Below, in pieces: positions 5,761 to 13,336 of a DNA stretch of 51,375 nucleotides. The notes under the pieces are model-generated. The model worked only from the letters and a program-made list of their open reading frames with translations. It was not told the DNA's origin and searched no databases. The translations under genes and the position numbers were made by a program. Numbering within the stretch: the first letter of the stretch is position 1; every line of letters begins with the position of its first letter. Origin of the DNA: a virus; IMG/VR virus record IMGVR_UViG_3300046808_000281, positions 1-51,375 of that record. One strand, given 5' to 3'.

Positions 5761-6207
5761 ATGGCTAGAACTACAATCCCTGCAGTAAAAACACTTTTTG
5801 AGACTGGAGATCGTCCTACTCAGAGTGATTACGAGGCATTAATTGACACGTCTACAGCTCAGGCAACTGACCTTGGAACATTTGGCAATAATGAAAATAC
5901 GATTACAGGCATTGAGAGCTCAACAATTGTTGATAGCTTTGATGCAACTGCATGGAGAATGATCAAGTATCTTGTTTCAATTTCCAAGGTAACAAATGGA
6001 GATAACAAGTTCTATGCAACAGAGTTGACCGTTCTTTGCGATGCTGACGATATCAGCGTCACAGAATACGGAACAATTGACAATGATGGGAATATGGGCA
6101 CCGTTAGCGTCTCTCGCACTGGGAATACAGTCAGTTTGGTTGTAACTCCAGATGCAATAATTCGACCAGTTACTGTACGTTTTGCACGTATGGGACTTAA
6201 GGCGTAA
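5761..6207 (+). CDS. Tail fibre protein with C-terminal domain shared with the next gene
   Basis: 148 residues. An N-terminal helical piece (TIPAVKTLFETGDRPTQSDYEALIDT) resembles the attachment end of many phage fibre proteins. The last ~80 residues (KYLVSISKV...TELTVLCDADDISVTEYGTIDNDG...VTVRFARMGLKA) align with the last ~75 of the fibre at 6226-7626 (KVMITLDSADNVAITEYAIVGTNG...). The shared domain is likely the distal beta-sandwich that closes a trimeric fibre. Short length suggests an adaptor or a small co-fibre. Confidence 0.55.
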   Translation: MARTTIPAVKTLFETGDRPTQSDYEALIDTSTAQATDLGTFGNNENTITGIESSTIVDSFDATAWRMIKYLVSISKVTNGDNKFYATELTVLCDADDISVTEYGTIDNDGNMGTVSVSRTGNTVSLVVTPDAIIRPVTVRFARMGLKA

Positions 6208-6225
6208 TATACAAGGAGATAAAAC

Positions 6226-7626
6226 ATGGCAACAGTCACTAAAGACTTTAAGGTTAAGAGTGGTCTGATTGTTGAAGGTGCTACAGCTACCGTCAATAAC
6301 CACGACATTCTAACCAAGAAGCAAGATGACCAAGATTACATTGTCAACCTTATTGGTGGTACAGCAACCTCAGCAAATACTCCAAATACCGTTGTAAAGC
6401 GTGACGGAAATGGAGACTTTTCAGCAGGAACTGTAACAGCAGATTTGGTTGGTGACGTAACTGGTAACGTAGTAGGAAACGTAACTGGTGATGTAACTGG
6501 TACAGTTTCAAGCTTGGCAAATCACGATACAGATGATCTTGCAGAGGGTGCAAACCTTTACTTCACAGCACAGAGGGCAGTAACTGCTAACACTGGTCTT
6601 TGGGATAACGTAGGTTCTGCAGATGCAGCTCAGACAGCAGCACAGGGATATGCAGATGGCGTAGCTCTTACTGCAGAAAACAATGCAAAGACATATGCAG
6701 ACGGTTTAGCCGTTAACTATGACGCAGCAGGAGCTGCAGCAGCTGCACTTACAAGTGCAAACACTTACACAGATACAGCTGTCGCAAGCCTAGTTGATTC
6801 AGCACCTGCAATGCTTGATACTCTTAATGAGTTGGCAGCTGCAATTGCTGATAATCCAAACTATGCAACAGATGTAACAAACCTTATTGCAACAAAGGCA
6901 GACACAACATATGTAGACTCTCAGGATTCTGCAACTTTGACATCTGCTAATAGCTATGCTGATGGACTTGCAGTCAACTATGACGTAGCAGGTGCAGCAA
7001 GCACAGCTCAGACCAATGCAGAGGCATATGCTTCTAACTTGGTCGGACAGGAGGTGATTGACCGTGACGCTGCAATTTCAACTGCTATCAATGCACTTGA
7101 TACAGACGATATTGAAGAGGGCACAGTCAATCTATATTTCACAAATCAGAGAGCTATTGATGCCGTAGGTGGAACCATTGGTGACGCTATAGACTTGCTG
7201 ACAACAGACGACATTGAAGAGGGAACCTCCAACCTCTACTTTACAGATGCTCGTGCTGTGTCAGCTCTTGAGGCAGTAGTTCCAAACTTCACAGAGATTG
7301 ATATCAACTCTGTAGCAACACAGGTTGCAGCTACTCAAACAGTAGCTACTGCAAGCCAGGTAGTTGCACACCAGTTTGCGAACACAACACACCGCTCAGC
7401 TGAATACACAGTTAAGGTAGCCTATGGAACTCACACAGAGCTTTCAAAGGTAATGATTACACTTGACTCAGCAGACAACGTAGCAATTACTGAGTATGCA
7501 ATTGTTGGAACTAACGGTTCTGCATCAACAATTTCTGCAGATGTAAATGCTGGTAATGTAAGATTGCTTGTTACAACAGCTAACAATAACTCTATCGTTA
7601 CCGTAGTAGGAACACTTATCGCTTAA
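6226..7626 (+). CDS. Long tail fibre with GDVTG and NLYFT repeats
   Basis: 466 residues. The N-terminal ~25 residues (MATVTKDFKVKSGLIVEGATATVNN) resemble those of the 7649 product (MATVNKDFKVKNGIQVAG), probably a common attachment sequence. A run of 'GDVTGNVVGNVTGDVTG' (residues ~77-93) and three 'DDIEEGTxNLYFT..RA' units follow, both hallmarks of long fibres in T4-like and many aquatic phages. 'YADGLAVNYD' units and a 'LDTLNELAAAIAD' segment also occur. The C-terminal ~75 residues match those of the previous gene. AAGGAG precedes the ATG. Probable receptor-binding fibre. Confidence 0.75.
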   Translation: MATVTKDFKVKSGLIVEGATATVNNHDILTKKQDDQDYIVNLIGGTATSANTPNTVVKRDGNGDFSAGTVTADLVGDVTGNVVGNVTGDVTGTVSSLANHDTDDLAEGANLYFTAQRAVTANTGLWDNVGSADAAQTAAQGYADGVALTAENNAKTYADGLAVNYDAAGAAAAALTSANTYTDTAVASLVDSAPAMLDTLNELAAAIADNPNYATDVTNLIATKADTTYVDSQDSATLTSANSYADGLAVNYDVAGAASTAQTNAEAYASNLVGQEVIDRDAAISTAINALDTDDIEEGTVNLYFTNQRAIDAVGGTIGDAIDLLTTDDIEEGTSNLYFTDARAVSALEAVVPNFTEIDINSVATQVAATQTVATASQVVAHQFANTTHRSAEYTVKVAYGTHTELSKVMITLDSADNVAITEYAIVGTNGSASTISADVNAGNVRLLVTTANNNSIVTVVGTLIA

Positions 7627-7648
7627 GATAATTAAAAGGAGTATGTAG

Positions 7649-8110
7649 ATGGCAACAGTAAACAAGGATTTCAAGGTAAAGAATGGAATCCAAGTAGCAG
7701 GTAGTGGTGTCTTTGGTGGCCCAATAGTTGCTGCTGATCCAACTGATGATACGCACGTTGTTACACGTGGATATCTAAATGCACAGGCTGGTGGCGTTAC
7801 TGTTGCTTCTACTGCTCCTGAATCACCAACAGCTGGAAAGCTATGGTTTGACACTGTAACAAAAAGAATTAACGTCTATGACGCAACAGATGGATGGCTA
7901 ACAGTAGCTAATGTTGATGATACTCTAAATGTTCCTCAACACATTCATGATACGTCAGTTGGCGGTACTGGATTGGTCACAACAACATTCCGTGAGGGTG
8001 GCTCAATCCCAGCAAGCCCTATGTCTAGTGGAATTGATGGCGGTAGCCCATCATCAACAGAGTTTACTCTCATATTTGATGGTGGATCAGTTACTGACAA
8101 TTTTAACTAA
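7649..8110 (+). CDS. Tail fibre-associated protein
   Basis: 153 residues. It begins with the same DFKVK.G motif as the 6226 fibre, then carries a small fibre unit (STAPESPTAGKLWFDTVTKRINVYDATDGWLTV) similar to units in 2155-2610. The rest is polar and Gly/Ser-rich (EGGSIPASPMSSGIDGG). A shared N-terminus suggests that it docks at the same baseplate site as the long fibre or forms part of the same bundle. Ribosome site AAAGGAG precedes the ATG. Confidence 0.5.
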   Translation: MATVNKDFKVKNGIQVAGSGVFGGPIVAADPTDDTHVVTRGYLNAQAGGVTVASTAPESPTAGKLWFDTVTKRINVYDATDGWLTVANVDDTLNVPQHIHDTSVGGTGLVTTTFREGGSIPASPMSSGIDGGSPSSTEFTLIFDGGSVTDNFN

Positions 8111-8119
8111 ATAATAGGA

Positions 8120-8125
8120 TATAAT
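8120..8125 (+). promoter_or_regulatory. -10 promoter for the large fibre gene
   Basis: GGATATAAT gives a predicted start near 8132 and a leader of about 40 nt before the ATG at 8173, with GAGGAG at 8159-8164 as ribosome site. Confidence 0.5.
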
Positions 8126-8172
8126 ATAAGTATTTGGTAGTAACGTCTACCATACAAGAGGAGCAAATAAAT

Positions 8173-9786
8173 ATGGCAACAAGAATGCAGCAACGCAGAG
8201 GAACTGCAGCACAGTGGACCTCAGCTAACCCTGTCCTAGCAGCAGGTGAAATTGGATTTGAAACTGATACCAACAAGTTCAAGATTGGTGACGGAACTAC
8301 TAACTGGGCATCGCTCAAGTACTTCATGAACCTTGATGAGCTTGATATTGATGTTGACGGTTTTGTAAAGGATGAAGAGAAGGGAGCTGCAAATGGTGTT
8401 GCCACACTTGACAGCTCAGCACAGGTTCCAGTTACTCAGTTGGCTAACCTAATTCAAAATGCTCCTAATACTCTTGACACCCTTAATGAGATTGCTTCGG
8501 CTATTACTGATGCAAATGGTATTGTAAATACTGCAATTGAGACAGCGATTGATGCTGAGGTTATTGCTAGAAATACGGCAATCACAACTGCAAATGATAC
8601 TATTAGCACAAGAATCGATGGTGTTGATACAAGAATTGACGGTATCGACACAAGAATCGATGGCGTTGATGCAACAATCCTTGCACTAACAACAGACGCA
8701 GTCCCTGAAACTGTAAATAATGAATACTTTACAATTGAGAAGGCACAGGATGCAGTAGCATCGATGATTTCTGGTGATGCAGGAGTCGTAGCAACATATG
8801 ATGACACAGCTAATTCTCTAGTTATCTCTGTAGATGCTACAATTGCCACTACAACTGGCGTATCTACAGCCATCTCTGACCACAATTCAGATACAACAAA
8901 CGTACATGGAATTGCTGACACATCAGTTCTAGCAACAGCTACTGACGTAGCAGATGCAGTATCTGCACATAACACTGACACAACAGGTGTACATGGAATT
9001 GCTGATACAGCAGAGCTAGAGACACAAACTGGTGCCCAAGCAAAGGCAGACAATGCACTTGCAGCAGCAGAAACTTCAGCAGCAGGACTTTACGCTACTA
9101 AGGTTGCACCAACAATTACTGGAAATGCAACAGTTGAGAACATTACAGTAACTGGAGACCTTGTAGTTCAGGGTACAACAACAACAGTTGCTGCAACTAA
9201 TCTAGAAGTTACAGACTCTTTGATTTATCTTGCTGCAGAGCAGTTCAATACAGATACATTGGATATCGGTATCTTTGGTGCATACGGTGATGCACAGGCA
9301 GGACACTTCCACACAGGTATTGTCCGTGATGCAACAGATGGAAAGTGGAAGCTTATCTCTGGTGCCGATGAGCCAACAGACAGCCACGTAGACTTTTCTA
9401 CTGGAACATATGATACTCTTAAGCTTGGTGCAGTCGAATTTGCAGACGGTACTCAGGCTAAGCAGGGTGTTCCGTCAATAACAACAATTCTACAAAAGAC
9501 AGCATCATATACACTTTCAGATCTAGCAGAGCGTGACTCTTTGATCGAAGTTGGATCGTCTTCAGCAACTACTCTAACAATTCCTGCAGACGCAGACGTA
9601 AACTATCCAGTAGGAACTACTCTAGATATTTTACAGACATCAACTGGACAGGTTACAATTGCTGGTGCAAATGGAGTTACTGTAAATGCAACACCAGGCC
9701 TAAAGCTTAGAACCCAGTGGTCATCTGCAACTCTTATGAAGAGAGCAGCAAACACATGGGTAGTTTATGGCGACCTATCAGCTTAA
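8173..9786 (+). CDS. Large tail fibre with Mtd-N-like N-terminus and phage tail repeats
   Basis: 537 residues from the ATG at 8173, chosen because GAGGAG lies about 8 nt before it. A TTG at 8134 lies upstream in frame but lacks a ribosome site. Residues 1-50 (RRGTAAQWTSANPVLAAGEIGFE..., FKIGDGTTNWASL) match the N-terminal domain of major tropism determinant-type fibres. A predicted helical stretch includes three DTRIDGI/V repeats. Two 'HN[S/T]DTTxVHGIADT' units follow, the phage tail repeat type. A domain near residue 310 (TVENITVTGDLVVQGTTTTV) is common in chaperoned T4-like fibres. The last ~95 residues match the end of 2610-3257. Likely main host-recognition fibre. Confidence 0.75.
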   Translation: MATRMQQRRGTAAQWTSANPVLAAGEIGFETDTNKFKIGDGTTNWASLKYFMNLDELDIDVDGFVKDEEKGAANGVATLDSSAQVPVTQLANLIQNAPNTLDTLNEIASAITDANGIVNTAIETAIDAEVIARNTAITTANDTISTRIDGVDTRIDGIDTRIDGVDATILALTTDAVPETVNNEYFTIEKAQDAVASMISGDAGVVATYDDTANSLVISVDATIATTTGVSTAISDHNSDTTNVHGIADTSVLATATDVADAVSAHNTDTTGVHGIADTAELETQTGAQAKADNALAAAETSAAGLYATKVAPTITGNATVENITVTGDLVVQGTTTTVAATNLEVTDSLIYLAAEQFNTDTLDIGIFGAYGDAQAGHFHTGIVRDATDGKWKLISGADEPTDSHVDFSTGTYDTLKLGAVEFADGTQAKQGVPSITTILQKTASYTLSDLAERDSLIEVGSSSATTLTIPADADVNYPVGTTLDILQTSTGQVTIAGANGVTVNATPGLKLRTQWSSATLMKRAANTWVVYGDLSA

Positions 9787-9806
9787 TAGAAAACGAGGAA
9801 TAAGAT

Positions 9807-10601
9807 ATGGCAGCAGGTAAAAGAGCAGGTAGACATGCTCAGCAGTCTAATGATTTTCTACAGCCACTAGCACCAATTAATATTGTTGCTACTGATGTCG
9901 GAACAAATAGGGCATATGATAATGGTGCTGCCTCTGTAGCATTTGGATTGCCTGCTAATTCTCCAGCTGCTACTTCTTATACTGTCACAGCATCAACTGG
10001 TCAGACAGCTACTGGATCGTCTTCACCTATTGTGGTCGCTGGTATTGCTACAGGTGCAACTCCAACATTTACTGTAACTGCAACAAACAGCTATGGGACA
10101 TCTAGTGCCTCTGATGCATCATCTGCAATTACAATCACAACTGTTCCAGCTGCACCAACTGGAGTAAGTGCATCTTCTCCATCTGGAGCAAACTATGATA
10201 CAGTTACTTGGACTGCACCAGCAAATGGTGGTAAAGCAATTAGCAATTACTACGTTACGTCTGATGACGGTAAGACAGCCAATACCTCTTCTACTTCTGT
10301 AAATATTACTCAGGAGCAAGGTACAGCTCAAACATATACAGTTTATGCAGACAATGCTAACGGTAGATCTGCAGCATCTGCTGCATCTGGAAGCGTAACA
10401 ACATTCTCATTCGTGCCATTCTCAGTATTTAGCTTCTTTGGGGTATTTAGCTTCTTTGGAGTGTTTGGGTTCGTGCCAACCTTTGGAGTATTCGGATTCG
10501 TGCCATTCTCAGTATTTGGTTTCTTTGGTGTGTTTGGATTCGTACCATCATTTGGTGTATTTGGATTCACCCCCTCATTCTCAGTATTCGGCTTTAGATA
10601 A
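9807..10601 (+). CDS. Fibronectin-III-like protein with FG-rich phenylalanine repeat tail
   Basis: 264 residues. Two Fn3/Ig-like domains (about residues 25-115 and 115-198) show the usual 'P.aPtgvsasspsg...vtWtaPanGGkaIsnYyV.s.dg' pattern. Residues 200-264 are a repeat tail of VFGF/VFSF units with FF, VPTF, VPSF and TPSF linkers, ending SVFGFR, exactly like the product of 3266-3748. One in two to three residues of the tail is Phe. Fn3 domains are common on phage virions, where they bind carbohydrate. The tail could stick the two proteins together or to a membrane or wall. Ribosome site GAGGA precedes the ATG. Confidence 0.65.
   Translation: MAAGKRAGRHAQQSNDFLQPLAPINIVATDVGTNRAYDNGAASVAFGLPANSPAATSYTVTASTGQTATGSSSPIVVAGIATGATPTFTVTATNSYGTSSASDASSAITITTVPAAPTGVSASSPSGANYDTVTWTAPANGGKAISNYYVTSDDGKTANTSSTSVNITQEQGTAQTYTVYADNANGRSAASAASGSVTTFSFVPFSVFSFFGVFSFFGVFGFVPTFGVFGFVPFSVFGFFGVFGFVPSFGVFGFTPSFSVFGFR
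10404..10598 (+). repeat. Coding repeat for VFGF/VFSF units (copy 2)
   Basis: About eight units encode FSVFSFF, GVFGFVPTF, GVFGFVPF and similar. The unit differs slightly from copy 1 in having FF and VPF linkers, but the last unit and final Arg are the same. Confidence 0.8.
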
Positions 10602-10624
10602 CCACAGATACCCCTGCTATGGTG

Positions 10625-10630
10625 TATAAT
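10625..10630 (+). promoter_or_regulatory. -10 promoter for the 2OG oxygenase cluster
   Basis: TATAAT preceded directly by TG. Start predicted near 10637, giving a ~20-nt leader with GGAG at 10648-10651 ahead of the ATG at 10659. Confidence 0.6.
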
Positions 10631-10658
10631 ATATACATACATAGAACGGAGTATGAGG

Positions 10659-11318
10659 ATGTATAAGGACCAAACTCCCCTACGAAGCATTAGCAAAACA
10701 ACGCAGGGGCACAAATTTTTTGAACGCTATCTTGATAATGATCTAGATGTTTTAGCAAAAGAGCTACAGGCTAGATATGAGCTTATTGAACAGGCTAAGA
10801 TTCCAGGGGTAACCCCAGTAAGCCCGTTTGAGGCATGGAAAGATTCTAACAGTATTTCAACAATGAAGTGGAGACAATATAATGTCTTCCAATTCCACAT
10901 TGATGGAATCTATGAGCTATACAAGGCCGTTGGCGATATGGTTAGAGAAGCCTGTGACCACTACGAGCTTGATTTTGATGAGCAAAAGTTTATGATTCAG
11001 GGATGGTTTAATATAAACCACTCTGGTAACGGAAAGCTTAACTGGCATGAGCATGGTGGTCCTGGAGCACCAGATTTCCACGGGTATTATTCAGTTGCAG
11101 CAGAGCCTTCTTCAACACACTACATTGTTTTTGATAATGAGGTTGAGAATATCAATAAGAATAATCGTGCCATCCTGTCTGAGATGGGTCACCCACACGC
11201 AATGGGAGACTGGGACTGGGATGGACCAAGAATCACGGTTGCATATGACGTAACTCCACTGGAGTACTTGAAGCGTGGAGGACACTCTCAAGAGCAGCAC
11301 TGGATCCCATTGAGATGA
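10659..11318 (+). CDS. Putative 2OG-Fe(II) oxygenase, paralogue 1
   Basis: 219 residues from the second ATG, which is 7 nt after GGAG; the ATG at 10653 is only 1 nt after it. After a divergent N-terminal half (HKFFERYLDNDLD...) comes a double-stranded beta-helix-like core: QGWFNIN, then His130-Glu-His132, HGYYSVAAEPSSTHY, LSEMGHPH (His178/His180), and Arg191 in RITVAYDV. The order H...H...R fits 2OG-Fe(II) oxygenases of the PF13759-like type, but the first motif reads HEH, not the usual HxD, so the metal ligands need testing. First of three tandem paralogues; its stop overlaps the next ATG (ATGA). Substrate unknown. Confidence 0.6.
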   Translation: MYKDQTPLRSISKTTQGHKFFERYLDNDLDVLAKELQARYELIEQAKIPGVTPVSPFEAWKDSNSISTMKWRQYNVFQFHIDGIYELYKAVGDMVREACDHYELDFDEQKFMIQGWFNINHSGNGKLNWHEHGGPGAPDFHGYYSVAAEPSSTHYIVFDNEVENINKNNRAILSEMGHPHAMGDWDWDGPRITVAYDVTPLEYLKRGGHSQEQHWIPLR

Positions 11319-11992
11319 TCGCTATGACAAAGCCACCACAGAAGTTTTTTGAAAGATATGTCGATGTGACACAAGAAGAGTTGGACAGTCTTTATGATTT
11401 TTGTGTTGCTCGTGAAAAGGACATGCTAGATGGAAAGTTCCCAGGCATAGAGGCAGATGAGGCAAAATCATACCACGAAAAGGGTGGTATGATGACTAGA
11501 ACTCTTAGCAAGTATAATGTATTTCAATTACATCATCCAGTCATCAGAAAGCTTCTTGGCTCTGTAAGAGATATGACAAAAGAAGCATGTCAGTATTATG
11601 GCAAAGACTTTGAGTCAGAGGCATATTACATTCAGGGATGGATAAACATAGAGCCAGCTGACTATGGAGATGAAGATTTTTATGCCCAGACTATGATTGA
11701 GCCAAACCTTCATGAACATTGTGGTGGCCTTGGGATGCCTGACCTACACGGATACTTTTCAGTATTTGCAGAGCCATCTGTAACTCATTACAGAATTGAT
11801 AAGGTAACTCCATTTGAAAATGTTAATAAAAACTTCAGAGCTGTTTTGTCAGAAACTGGACACCCACACACACGTGGATGGTGGGGTAACAAAGAAAAGC
11901 GTAGAATAACCATTGCATACGATACTAGAAGTATTCATGATATTTCAAACGGAGAAGCTGGATTGGAGCAACATTGGATACCGCTAGTGTAG
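11315..11992 (+). CDS. Putative 2OG-Fe(II) oxygenase, paralogue 2
   Basis: 225 residues, tandem paralogue of the previous and following genes. Conserved points are FFERYVDV at the start, QGWINIEP, His133-Glu-His135, HGYFSVFAEPSVTHY, VNKNFRAVLSETGHPH (His183/His185) and Arg197 in RRITIAYDT, ending EQHWIPLV like paralogue 1 (EQHWIPLR). It starts at the ATGA overlap with paralogue 1; an ATG at 11324 is an alternative. The conserved C-terminal HWIPL suggests close common ancestry with paralogue 1. A short insert (about residues 115-128) before the HEH motif is its main difference. Confidence 0.6.
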   Translation: MIAMTKPPQKFFERYVDVTQEELDSLYDFCVAREKDMLDGKFPGIEADEAKSYHEKGGMMTRTLSKYNVFQLHHPVIRKLLGSVRDMTKEACQYYGKDFESEAYYIQGWINIEPADYGDEDFYAQTMIEPNLHEHCGGLGMPDLHGYFSVFAEPSVTHYRIDKVTPFENVNKNFRAVLSETGHPHTRGWWGNKEKRRITIAYDTRSIHDISNGEAGLEQHWIPLV

Positions 11993-12639
11993 TAAAAGAT
12001 CACAAATTTTTTGTCAGAGATCTGTCCATAGACCTTGAAAAACTAAAGGCTTGGACAATTGATCTTGACGATAGTATTAGATCTGGTAAGCTTGAGATAG
12101 GTGCTAGCAAAGAGATGCTAGATGTCTATCGTAACAGAACTTCTGGTGCTGGGACAGCTTTGCTCTCTCACTATAATATTTTTGAGATGAACAATCCAGA
12201 CCTGAATGTTCTTAAGAATGCAATCAACAATGCTTTGCTAGAGGCATGCGACTACTATGGCATAGACTATGACTCAGAAGAATGGTACCTGCACGGATGG
12301 TACAATAGAAATGATCAAGACGGCATGTGGGATGTATCACCTATTGACAATGAAGATAAGTGGCATGAGCACATGAATGGTGTTGGGGCTCCAGTATTCC
12401 ACGGTTACTACTGTGTAAATGCAGAGCCATCTGTAACAGTCTATAAAATATTTAAAAATCCAGAAAATATAAAAGTGAATGTCAATAAAAACAATAGGAT
12501 GATTCTTTCTGAAGTCGGACACCCACATGGAATGGGTAACTGGAGAGTTAGCGATCAAAGAATTACACTGGCATACGATGTAGCACCAAGAGCTTATATT
12601 GGTGATGAAGATGCAGAGACCTGGACAAGGCTAAACTAA
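11974..12639 (+). CDS. Putative 2OG-Fe(II) oxygenase, paralogue 3
   Basis: 221 residues, the most diverged of the three tandem copies. It keeps LHGWYNRND, His131-Glu-His133, HGYYCVNAEPSVTVY, VNKNNRMILSEVGHPH (His183/His185) and Arg196 in RITLAYDV, but lacks the HWIPL end. It overlaps the 3' end of paralogue 2 by 19 nt, and no later in-frame start precedes the conserved KFFVRDLS segment, so the overlap is real. Keeping three copies with identical presumed active-site residues argues for distinct substrates or partners, not decay. Confidence 0.6.
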   Translation: MDTASVVKDHKFFVRDLSIDLEKLKAWTIDLDDSIRSGKLEIGASKEMLDVYRNRTSGAGTALLSHYNIFEMNNPDLNVLKNAINNALLEACDYYGIDYDSEEWYLHGWYNRNDQDGMWDVSPIDNEDKWHEHMNGVGAPVFHGYYCVNAEPSVTVYKIFKNPENIKVNVNKNNRMILSEVGHPHGMGNWRVSDQRITLAYDVAPRAYIGDEDAETWTRLN

Positions 12640-12797
12640 TGAAAAACTGGCTTGTTAGAATAAAGTGTTTTATACTAGGACACAAAGTTATTGTTGGCAA
12701 TAAATGTCCAGTAACTGGTATTGTGAGGCTTGACTGTGAGTCATGTGGTGTATCTAACATGCCAAAGCATACAGACAAAGAGGGGATGTTTAGATGA
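12639..12797 (+). CDS. Small Cys-rich protein, DUF1660-like zinc-binding candidate
   Basis: 52 residues, read between paralogue 3 and the next oxygenase with a TAATG overlap on the left and an ATGA overlap on the right. The sequence has IKCFILGHKVI near the start, then KCPVT and DCESCGV. Cys10, Cys23, Cys33 and Cys36 with His15 could bind a zinc ion. The 'C..fGHk...C' opening recalls small prophage DUF1660 proteins. Perfect packing between neighbours supports it as a real gene despite its size. Confidence 0.6.
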   Translation: MKNWLVRIKCFILGHKVIVGNKCPVTGIVRLDCESCGVSNMPKHTDKEGMFR

Positions 12798-13321
12798 ATA
12801 AGACTGATGACATTAAATACATCAAAGGGTTTATGCCAAAGGATGTAGTAGATACCATCTTTGAGTATGCAAAGAAGTATGACTTAGAGTTCGATGAGTT
12901 TGGAAATCACGAAAAAGAATTCACTGTAAATGTATTCAAGAGATCTGATGAAGAGACAATGCATGTTAAGAATCTTGTAACTGAGTGGGGACTAAAGGTC
13001 TATGAGTTTGTTCTGGATACGTATGGTGGAGATTTTAAGTCATATGACCCAAACATGTCCCATATTGCTAGGTTTGAGCCAGGGTGGGGAATGCATGAGC
13101 ATTTTGATGCAAGCAAGCCAAATGATATTGCTACATTAATTTATATTAATAATAATTACTCTGGTGGAGACATATACTTCCCAGAATATGGTATTTCGCA
13201 TAAACCAGAGCCAGGAGACCTGCTAACTTTTCCAGACAATCCAGATTATGTGCATGGGGTAAGAGCAATATCTGATGGAATTCGTTACACAACTCCACGC
13301 TGGTTTACACGTATAGTATGA
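12794..13321 (+). CDS. Prolyl-4-hydroxylase-like 2OG-Fe(II) oxygenase
   Basis: 175 residues with a complete canonical motif set: His103-x-Asp105 (HEHFDAS), His154 (DYVHGVRAI) and Arg164 (RYTTPRWF) for 2-oxoglutarate. The framework GGDIYFPEYGISHKPEPGDLLTFPD is the signature of the P4H-type beta-helix. Family members hydroxylate prolines or other side chains using Fe(II), O2 and 2-oxoglutarate. It closes a four-oxygenase cluster. A collagen-like fibre with Y-position prolines, encoded at 478-1182, is an attractive candidate substrate, but this is inference. The TGA stop contributes the TG of the weak promoter for the next gene. Confidence 0.85.
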   Translation: MNKTDDIKYIKGFMPKDVVDTIFEYAKKYDLEFDEFGNHEKEFTVNVFKRSDEETMHVKNLVTEWGLKVYEFVLDTYGGDFKSYDPNMSHIARFEPGWGMHEHFDASKPNDIATLIYINNNYSGGDIYFPEYGISHKPEPGDLLTFPDNPDYVHGVRAISDGIRYTTPRWFTRIV

Positions 13322-13327
13322 TAAAAT
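13319..13327 (+). promoter_or_regulatory. Weak extended -10 (TGATAAAAT), near-leaderless
   Basis: TG belongs to the stop codon of the previous gene. The hexamer TAAAAT ends 9 nt before the ATG at 13337, and there is no ribosome site. It is a weaker match than the others. Confidence 0.4.
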
Positions 13328-13336
13328 AGATGTACA

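Noticed and set aside
8454-9053. Minus-strand open frame of 199 residues in the large fibre gene
   Set aside because: Antisense of a low-complexity repeat with strong codon bias on the plus strand; no start signals.
10343-10714. Minus-strand open frame of 123 residues rich in PNTPK repeats
   Set aside because: It is the antisense shadow of the VFGF coding repeat (TTYGG/GTATTY codons read backwards). It has no ribosome site, and the plus-strand gene is coherent across the same region.
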